From Azospirillum brasilense (GTDB taxonomy: Bacteria; Pseudomonadota; Alphaproteobacteria; Azospirillales; Azospirillaceae), in contig NZ_CP059453.1 of NCBI RefSeq assembly GCF_022023855.1, positions 312,001 through 376,000 of the forward strand: DNA of 64,000 nt. Reading direction: 5' to 3'. Each line of letters starts with the position of its first letter. Position 1 is the stretch's first letter. Under the pieces are notes generated by a model. That model was not told where the DNA came from, searched no databases, and saw only the letters and a list, made by a program, of their open reading frames with translations. This document shows positions 58,871 to 64,000 of the stretch, in pieces. Made by a program: the position numbers and the translations under genes.

Positions 58871-60193
58871 TTACGCCGGGTTGGAGGGGGTGGTGGCGTC
58901 GGCGCGTTCGGCCGGTGCCTTGTTCATCGCCATCGCCATCATCTGGCTCGCCTGCGCGGTGCAGGTCGCGGCCAGCGTACGCACTGTCTGGCCGCCTTCG
59001 ACGAGAAGCCGGCTGAGCATCGGGCCGGGCGCTTCGAAGGTGCCGATGAAGACCCGCTCCTCCTCCCCCTTGCCGGCGAAGCCGCGTTTGAACAGGTGGA
59101 CGCCGGGGTTGGCCTGGGCGTTGACGCCGTGCAGGTCGTAGCGCTTCCCGCCGTTCGCCTTCACCCACCGCATCGCCTTCCAATGGACGAGGAAAGCCGC
59201 GTTCAGCGGCAGTCCGGCCTCCGCGGTGGCCGAGTTCTGCATCAGCGCGGTGTCGCCGAGCAGCGACACCACCACGCCGGCCACCGGCTCGCCGTTGTGG
59301 GAGGCCATCACGGCGTGCATCTTCATGCCGTCGGGCAGGGCGCGGTGGACCTTCGTCAGGGTGCGGCTGTCGAAGGCGCGGAAGCCCTTGCGGCGCTGCG
59401 TCTGGATGAACAGGTCGTCGATGGCGTCGAGGATCTCCGGCGAAGAGCCCTCGACGACCTCCAGCCCGGCCCCCTCGGCCTTGGCGAGGCCGCGGCGCCA
59501 GTGGCGGGACAGGTCCTTGTGGATCGTCGCCTCGTCGCGGGTCAGATCCATGATGAAGGTGCGGTAGGGGGCCTTGGCGTCGCTGTGCCGCATCCCCAGC
59601 GCCTCCATGGCGGACAGCGCGCGGGCGCCCTCCCCTGCCCCGTCCTCGACGCGCGGCAGGACGCGCAGGAACAGGCCGCGGCGGCCGCTGTATTCGGCCT
59701 TCATCGCTTTCATGATCGCCAGGAAGTCGGCTGGATCGGCTTGCCGGCCCTTGGGGCACCACAGCGGTCCCCACATGACCAGCGCGATGCCGCCGATGCC
59801 CGGCACCCGGCGGACGAGAAGCTGCGCCGCGGCGACCGGCTGGCCGTCCCGGCGCAGCACGATGTGGCTGAGGTCGCGGCCGGGATGGGCGATGCGCCCG
59901 AAATCCCAGGTCTGGAAGATATTGGCGTCGTCGAAGCCGTTCATGACGGCGTACCAGCCGCCGCGGTCCATACGGTCGATTTCGACAGCCGGTGAAGCGT
60001 CCAGGCAATCGCCCCCAAATGCGTCGGTGTGAATCTGGCGTTTCCCCAGCGAAGTCACGTCGAGCCTCTCGCGTGGTTGGTCGAATGGGCGCAGTCGGGG
60101 CGGACGTGGAACCTCGCCCGTCCCGCTTCCCTGGCCGGAGGCCAGAGCCGTCGCATCGTCGAAGGTCGAAGCTCCGCGGAAGGTCTTAGACAA
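58871..60193 (-). CDS. FemAB-like peptidyltransferase / GNAT-fold protein
   Basis: A 440-residue protein with two GNAT-like halves of the FemABX family (lipid II:glycine glycyltransferase type). Features are FQTWDFGRIAHPGRDLSHIVLR, PVAAAQLLVRRVPG, YRTFIMDLTRDEATIHKDLSRHWRRGLAKAE and GEPVAGVVVSLLGDTALMQNSATAEAG. FemX-type enzymes add amino acids to peptidoglycan precursors from aminoacyl-tRNA. Gram-negative homologues also occur in exopolysaccharide or CelD-type clusters, so the substrate is open. The first ~70 residues may be non-coding; an internal ATG near residue 75 (MDRGGWY) is an alternative start. Confidence 0.75.
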   Translation of the reverse strand: MSKTFRGASTFDDATALASGQGSGTGEVPRPPRLRPFDQPRERLDVTSLGKRQIHTDAFGGDCLDASPAVEIDRMDRGGWYAVMNGFDDANIFQTWDFGRIAHPGRDLSHIVLRRDGQPVAAAQLLVRRVPGIGGIALVMWGPLWCPKGRQADPADFLAIMKAMKAEYSGRRGLFLRVLPRVEDGAGEGARALSAMEALGMRHSDAKAPYRTFIMDLTRDEATIHKDLSRHWRRGLAKAEGAGLEVVEGSSPEILDAIDDLFIQTQRRKGFRAFDSRTLTKVHRALPDGMKMHAVMASHNGEPVAGVVVSLLGDTALMQNSATAEAGLPLNAAFLVHWKAMRWVKANGGKRYDLHGVNAQANPGVHLFKRGFAGKGEEERVFIGTFEAPGPMLSRLLVEGGQTVRTLAATCTAQASQMMAMAMNKAPAERADATTPSNPA

Positions 60194-60330
60194 TTCACGC
60201 GCGGCCTACGGTCTTTGCGATCGTCCACAAACAATAGGAGACGCACGGGAAAATCACACAAACCCTGATGGGTTCGCGCAAAATCCCACTGGATTATTCT
60301 CTGTGGCTAAGCGCTTTTTCTGAGGATTGT

Positions 60331-60438
60331 ATGGGCTACGCCCGTATCGACGGTTATGTTGCGGCGCAATACGCCCAATTCGACGCCAGTCGAGCGGGAA
60401 TCCGTGCTTCGACGTTTAAAACATCGTCAGTTGGATGA
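60331..60438 (+). CDS. Possible 35-codon small protein
   Basis: A short frame MGYARIDGYVAAQYAQFDAS... of 35 codons, preceded by GAGG at a 5-nt spacing. It overlaps the end of the next gene on the other strand by 23 bp. It could be a real micro-protein, the broken start of a lost gene, or chance. Confidence 0.3.
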   Translation: MGYARIDGYVAAQYAQFDASRAGIRASTFKTSSVG

Positions 60439-60640
60439 TGCCGTCGGCGCGGGCGTGGCGTTCCGCCGCGTTGGCGGCGGCATCCTGGGCGCCGTCCTGC
60501 GATTGGGCGATCCCGACGGCAAGGCGTTCCCCGGCCACCGACACGGTCCAGGTCCAGCGTCCATCGGTCCGCCACGACACGACTAACTCGCAGCCATGCG
60601 CCTGACACACCAGTTGCCGCACCGACCAGTTCGCCGCCAT
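60416..60640 (-). CDS. Small hypothetical protein (74 aa)
   Basis: MAANWSVRQLVCQAHGCELV, then VSWRTDGRWTWTVSVAGERLAVGIAQSQDGAQDAAANAAERHARADGIIQLTMF. GAGG lies 8 nt before the ATG. The fold looks like a small beta-sheet plus helix. No family was recognised. It is divergent from parA. Confidence 0.5.
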   Translation of the reverse strand: MAANWSVRQLVCQAHGCELVVSWRTDGRWTWTVSVAGERLAVGIAQSQDGAQDAAANAAERHARADGIIQLTMF

Positions 60641-60818
60641 TCGCGCAACCTCACAGCCCCGGCGCCGCCTCCGGCCCCGTATGCCTCAGTTATGCACCGG
60701 AGAGGCCATGTTCCGCCAGTGCCGGCTGTTCCGCACCGCGGGTAGACACCCATTGCGGGGGTTGGGACGACTTGATAGCTTCCCAGACGACTCCGGCAAA
60801 TGTGGCGACGAGGGGGCA

Positions 60819-61841
60819 ATGACCGGCGACGATTTGAAGCTGCTGCGCGAGAGGCGCGGCCTCACCCAGACGCAGATGGCCGCGTTCGTGAACGAACTGA
60901 CTGGCCGGCGTTACGACAAGCAGCGGCTCAGCAAGTGGGAGACGGGGCGCGAACCCCTGCCCCGCGATGTGCTGGGCCGCCTGCTGCTGCTCTCCCTGGA
61001 GCAGCCGGCGACCGAGGCGCCGCGCGCCGGCACGACCATCGCCATCGGCCTGCAGAAGGGCGGCACGGCCAAAACGGCGACCTCGATCAACGTCGCCTTC
61101 ATGCTGGCCCGGTCGGGGAATCGCGTGCTGCTGGTGGACGCCGATCCGCAGGGCAACGCCACGGTCCATGTCGGCGTGCCGCAGACCGACGTGGTGGCGC
61201 TGACCGAGCAGGGCAGGGTGCTCTACCACGCGCTGATGGGCAAGGCGAAGCTGGCCGAGGTCATCCGCCCGACCAGCGTGGAAGGGCTGGACGTCGTACC
61301 GTCGAGCATCGCCCTCGCCAGCGCCGACACGGAACTGCCCGGCAACCTGACCAACGCCCAGACCGCCATGGCGGAGATGCTGGACGCGGTGCGGGGCGAT
61401 TACGATTTCATCCTGATCGACTGCGCGCCGAACCTGGGGGCGGTCACCATCAACGCGCTGACCGCGGCGGACTATGTGCTGATTCCCTGCCAGGCGGAGC
61501 CGCACGCCATTCTGGGAGTCAACGCCTTCCTGGACACCGTGACGAAGATCCAGCGGCGGCTGAACCCGAACCTGCGGATTCTGGGCGTGCTGCCGACCAT
61601 GCTCAACCCCCGCCAGACGCAGGACCGTTCCTCGCTGGAGGACATCGGCCGGCTGTGGGGCGAGGATTACCGGGTCTTCCCGCCGGTGCCGCGCGCGACC
61701 ATCTACGCGCAGGCCGCCGGGGCCAACGTCATCACGCTCGACGCCGACATCGGCGCGCCGGGCGTGGAAAGCTACGCCGCCATCGCCGGTGCCCTTCTGA
61801 AGGCCACCGGACGCATCCGGGAGTTGTCCGATGCCGCCTAA
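60819..61841 (+). CDS. parA: ParA partition ATPase with N-terminal helix-turn-helix
   Basis: A 340-residue type Ia ParA. An N-terminal XRE-like helix-turn-helix (about 4-58, LLRERRGLTQTQMAAFVNE ... LSKWETGREPLPRD) is followed by a deviant Walker A (KGGTAKT, about 80-86), Walker A' (LLVDADPQGN) and Walker B (FILIDCAPN). Type Ia proteins use ATP to move plasmid copies and repress their own promoter. The ATG follows GAGGGGG; a longer reading is rejected. It overlaps parB by 11 bp. Confidence 0.95.
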   Translation: MTGDDLKLLRERRGLTQTQMAAFVNELTGRRYDKQRLSKWETGREPLPRDVLGRLLLLSLEQPATEAPRAGTTIAIGLQKGGTAKTATSINVAFMLARSGNRVLLVDADPQGNATVHVGVPQTDVVALTEQGRVLYHALMGKAKLAEVIRPTSVEGLDVVPSSIALASADTELPGNLTNAQTAMAEMLDAVRGDYDFILIDCAPNLGAVTINALTAADYVLIPCQAEPHAILGVNAFLDTVTKIQRRLNPNLRILGVLPTMLNPRQTQDRSSLEDIGRLWGEDYRVFPPVPRATIYAQAAGANVITLDADIGAPGVESYAAIAGALLKATGRIRELSDAA

Positions 61842-62688
61842 GAAGCTGACCCGCCAGACCGCCGCCACGGTCCTGCAAGCGAAGAGCACCGCCCCGGCCC
61901 CGGAGACCGACCGGCTGTTCGGGCTGACCGGTGCCCTGCCCCGGCTGATCGAAGCCGACGTCGCCGCCATCCGCACCGACCCCAACCAGCCGCGCACCGT
62001 CTTCGACGAGACCGCGCTCGCCTCGCTGGCCGCTTCCATCGAGCGGCACGGGCTTCAGCAGCCGGTGCTGGTGCAGGAGACGGCGGAGAAGGGCGTCTAC
62101 CGCCTCGTGGCCGGCGAGCGCCGCCTGCGCGCCCACCAGATGCTCGGCCGCCCGACCATCGCCGCCATCATCACCAAGGGCAAGGCGGAGGAGATCGCGC
62201 TGATCGAGAATGTCCAGCGCGTGGACCTGGACGCCATCGATCTGGCCCGTGGCCTGACCCAGCTCATCGACAGCCACGGCTACGCCCAGGCGGAGGTCGC
62301 CGCGGTGCTCGGCTGTTCGGAGGCCGAGGTGTCAAAGCGGCTGAAGGTGCTGGACCTGCCCATCGACATCCTCCGCGAGTACCGGGAGAACCCCGACGCG
62401 GTGTCCCGTTCCGCCCTGGTCGAGTTGGCGTTCGTCGGCGACGAGGGGGAGGTGCGGCGGCTGTGGCAGTCGGCGCGCACCGGCGGGCTGACGGTTCAGT
62501 CGGTGCGCGCGGCGCGGGCGTCCAAGGCGCCGGGCTCGGTGGAGCCGATGCGCGTGCTGGGCCGCTCGATCAACCGCATCGAGAAGGAGCTGAAGGCCAT
62601 CGACGCGGTCAGCGCCGCGATGCAGAAGGAGCATCGGGAGCTGTTGCGGGACCTGCGGATGCGCATCGACGATCTGCTGGGGGAGTGA
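61831..62688 (+). CDS. parB: ParB partition protein
   Basis: A 285-residue ParB/RepB-type protein: N-terminal ParA-contact region, then the ParB CTPase core (DPNQPRTVFDETALASLAASIERHGLQQPVLV, VAGERRLRAHQMLG, ENVQRVDLDAID). A helix-turn-helix (QAEVAAVLGCSEAEVSKRLKVLDL) and a C-terminal dimerisation helix follow. It overlaps parA by 11 bp. Two palindromes right after its stop are the most likely parS sites. Confidence 0.95.
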   Translation: MPPKKLTRQTAATVLQAKSTAPAPETDRLFGLTGALPRLIEADVAAIRTDPNQPRTVFDETALASLAASIERHGLQQPVLVQETAEKGVYRLVAGERRLRAHQMLGRPTIAAIITKGKAEEIALIENVQRVDLDAIDLARGLTQLIDSHGYAQAEVAAVLGCSEAEVSKRLKVLDLPIDILREYRENPDAVSRSALVELAFVGDEGEVRRLWQSARTGGLTVQSVRAARASKAPGSVEPMRVLGRSINRIEKELKAIDAVSAAMQKEHRELLRDLRMRIDDLLGE

Positions 62689-62692
62689 AGGG

Positions 62693-62767
62693 TTTCGAAA
62701 TCGAAAGCGTCTTTTGGTTGTGTCTCCTAAGAATTTAAACAACTTACAAGGGCTTTCGAAGTCGAAA
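62693..62767. promoter_or_regulatory. Candidate parS centromere (two TTTCGA-NN-TCGAAA boxes)
   Basis: TTTCGA-AA-TCGAAA at 62693-62706 and TTTCGA-AG-TCGAAA at 62754-62767 start 61 bp apart, directly after the parB stop. They resemble the perfect palindromes bound by ParB. A weaker half-site (TCGATTTTCGG) occurs near 62788. Confidence 0.7.
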
Positions 62768-62798
62768 CGTGGAATGCCCCAAGGCGTCGATTTTCGGA

Positions 62799-62899
62799 GG
62801 CTTTGCCCCCACCCCGACCCTCCCCCGCTGCGCAGGGGAGGGGTAAAAAAAGTTCCCTCCCCTGCGTTAGCGGGGGAGGGTCGGGGTGGGGGCAAAGCC
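62799..62899. repeat. Long perfect hairpin / REP-like element
   Basis: Arms 62799-62829 and 62869-62899 pair perfectly over 31 bp. Inside, CGCAGGGGAGGG pairs with CCCTCCCCTGCG (62831-62842 with 62855-62866), with only a 1-versus-2-base bulge between. The total stem is about 43 bp around an A-rich 12-nt loop. It lies between the convergent parB and xsc genes and can terminate both. The same CCCTCCCC-type core appears at 9005-9033. Confidence 0.85.
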
Positions 62900-62948
62900 C
62901 TATAGCTTATGACAAAGAAGCACCGCGCAGGCGGCGCTGCGCCCAACC

Positions 62949-64000
62949 TTACACGGCCTGCTGCGGGCGCATGTCCGCGGGGTCGATGCCGGCGACCGCG
63001 ACCGGCTTCTTCATGGCGTCGCGGCGGAAGGGCTCGCCCAGCTCCTGGTTCAGGATCACCTCAACGAAGGTGGTGATGCCGCGCCCCTGGTCCTCGATGG
63101 CCTGGCGCAGGGCCGCCGTCACCTCGTCCTGGGTGCGCGCGGTGACGCCCTTCAGGCCGCAACCCTCGGCCACCTTGGCGTAGCTGAGCTTGGGGTTCAG
63201 CTCGGTGCCGACGAAGTTGTTGTCGTACCACAGCGTCGTGTTGCGCTTCTCCGCCCCCCACTGGAAGTTCCGGAAGATCACCATGGTGACCGCCGGCCAT
63301 CCCTCGCGCCCGATGGAGGACATCTCGTTCATCGAGATGCCGAAGGCGCCGTCTCCGGCGAAGCCGACCACCGGCGTGTTCGGGCAGCCGATCTTCGCGC
63401 CGACGATCGACGGGAAGCCGTAGCCGCAGGGGCCGAACATGCCCGGCGCCAGATACTTCCGCCCCTCCTCGAAGGTGGGGTAGGCGTTGCCGATGGCGCA
63501 GTTGTTGCCGATGTCGGTGGAGAGGATGGCGTCGGCGGGCAGGGCGGCCTGGATGGCCCGCCACGCCTGACGCGGCGACATGCGGTCGGACTCGCGCTCG
63601 CGCGCTTCGGCGTTCCAGCTCGTTCCGGGATCGTCCTCCTCATGGTCGAGCGAGGACAGGAGCTGAAGCCATGCCGACTTGGTCTGGTGGATCAGCGCGC
63701 GGCGCTCCAGCCGGCCCGCATCCCCGGCGCCGGGGGCGAGCTGCGCCAGGATTTGCTGGGCCACCTGCTTGGCGTCGCCGCAGATGCCGACCGACACCTT
63801 CTTGGTCAGGCCGATGCGGTCGGGGTTGATGTCGACCTGGATGATCTGCGCGCCCTTCGGCCAATAGTCGATGCCGTAGCCGGGCAGGGTGGAGAAGGGG
63901 TTGAGCCGCGTGCCGAGCGCCAGCACGACGTCGGCCTTGGCGATCAGCTCCATCGCCGCCTTGGAGCCGTTGTAGCCGAGCGGCCCGACCGACAGCGGGT
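62949..64000 (-). CDS. xsc: Sulfoacetaldehyde acetyltransferase Xsc (5' end outside window)
   Basis: A C-terminal 350 codons of a ThDP-dependent enzyme. The fragment begins LSVGPLGYNGSKAAMELIAKADVVLALGTRLNPFSTLPGYG (shown in part by LNPFSTLPGYGIDYWPKG). It carries the ThDP/Mg motif GFAGDGAFGISMNEMSSIGRE and ends QELGEPFRRDAMKKPVAVAGI. These are characteristic of Xsc, which converts sulfoacetaldehyde and phosphate to acetyl phosphate and sulfite in taurine and isethionate degradation. A sulfite or sulfate exporter-like gene (yeiH) is about 6 kb away. The start codon and any partner (pta, tauX-type genes) lie beyond the window edge. Confidence 0.92.
   Translation of the reverse strand, partial: PLSVGPLGYNGSKAAMELIAKADVVLALGTRLNPFSTLPGYGIDYWPKGAQIIQVDINPDRIGLTKKVSVGICGDAKQVAQQILAQLAPGAGDAGRLERRALIHQTKSAWLQLLSSLDHEEDDPGTSWNAEARERESDRMSPRQAWRAIQAALPADAILSTDIGNNCAIGNAYPTFEEGRKYLAPGMFGPCGYGFPSIVGAKIGCPNTPVVGFAGDGAFGISMNEMSSIGREGWPAVTMVIFRNFQWGAEKRNTTLWYDNNFVGTELNPKLSYAKVAEGCGLKGVTARTQDEVTAALRQAIEDQGRGITTFVEVILNQELGEPFRRDAMKKPVAVAGIDPADMRPQQAV

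Overview
This is a GC-rich window (roughly two-thirds G+C by eye) with alphaproteobacterial gene content. A napEDABC operon with an FNR/NNR-type box, alphaproteobacterial-style flgF-flgG-flgA-flgH plus motA-motB, KaiC/hybrid-kinase and xsc genes together point to an Azospirillum-like member of the Rhodospirillales. It is very probably a large plasmid or chromid: a RepA-type initiator has an iteron field in front of it, and parA-parB with candidate parS sites lies about 6 kb away. The organism and replicon assignment is inferred from gene content only.

Layout. 1-4201 (minus): 3'-truncated giant RTX-type Ca2+-binding repeat protein built from about 160-170-residue units. 4202-4648: AT-rich non-coding gap with two perfect palindromes. 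4649-8966 (minus): periplasmic nitrate reductase operon napE-D-A-B-C, with terminator and upstream FNR-like box. 9001-17060: flagellar genes (minus: flgF, flgG, flgA, flgH, FliL-like; plus: TPR-like secreted protein, motA, motB). 17062-20442: MFS exporter, DUF2239 / GIY-YIG divergent pair sharing two inverted boxes, YitT-like membrane protein. 20700-32330: R-body (reb) locus. 32559-35285: adhE. 35576-36930: tRNA-Phe, IS630-type remnant and an AT-rich orphan secreted protein. 37097-41467: LysR / ThDP enzyme / ALDH7 catabolic cluster. 41489-43460: DMT permease and copper-chaperone genes. 44092-50894: two hybrid histidine kinases, a KaiC-like ATPase and a membrane protein. 50997-54620: plasmid replication region. 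54636-56678: LysR + YeiH-family exporter. 56671-60640: Ada-type zinc domain protein, a secreted repeat protein with curlin-like motifs, HAD phosphatase, small proteins, FemAB-like protein. 60819-62899: parA, parB, parS candidates and a long hairpin. 62949-64000 (minus): 5'-truncated sulfoacetaldehyde acetyltransferase (xsc).

The most interesting system is the R-body locus. Four short, very similar RebB ('killing trait') proteins are followed by three divergent Reb-like proteins. One of these carries a C-terminal 9-residue repeat array. Then come two proteins I do not recognise and an unrecognised 1707-residue protein. The row runs in one direction and ends in a bidirectional terminator against a convergent regulator. 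That regulator combines a GAF-like region, a degenerate sigma54-activator-type AAA module and an AraC DNA-binding domain. R-bodies are protein ribbons that uncoil and burst membranes. The 1707-residue protein is a candidate cargo, toxin or R-body-associated enzyme, and its C-terminal ~410 residues look like a separate domain.

The rest is respiration and motility (Nap, flagellar rod, L-ring and stator), fermentation or reductive metabolism (AdhE), C2-sulfonate dissimilation (Xsc), signalling, and replicon maintenance.
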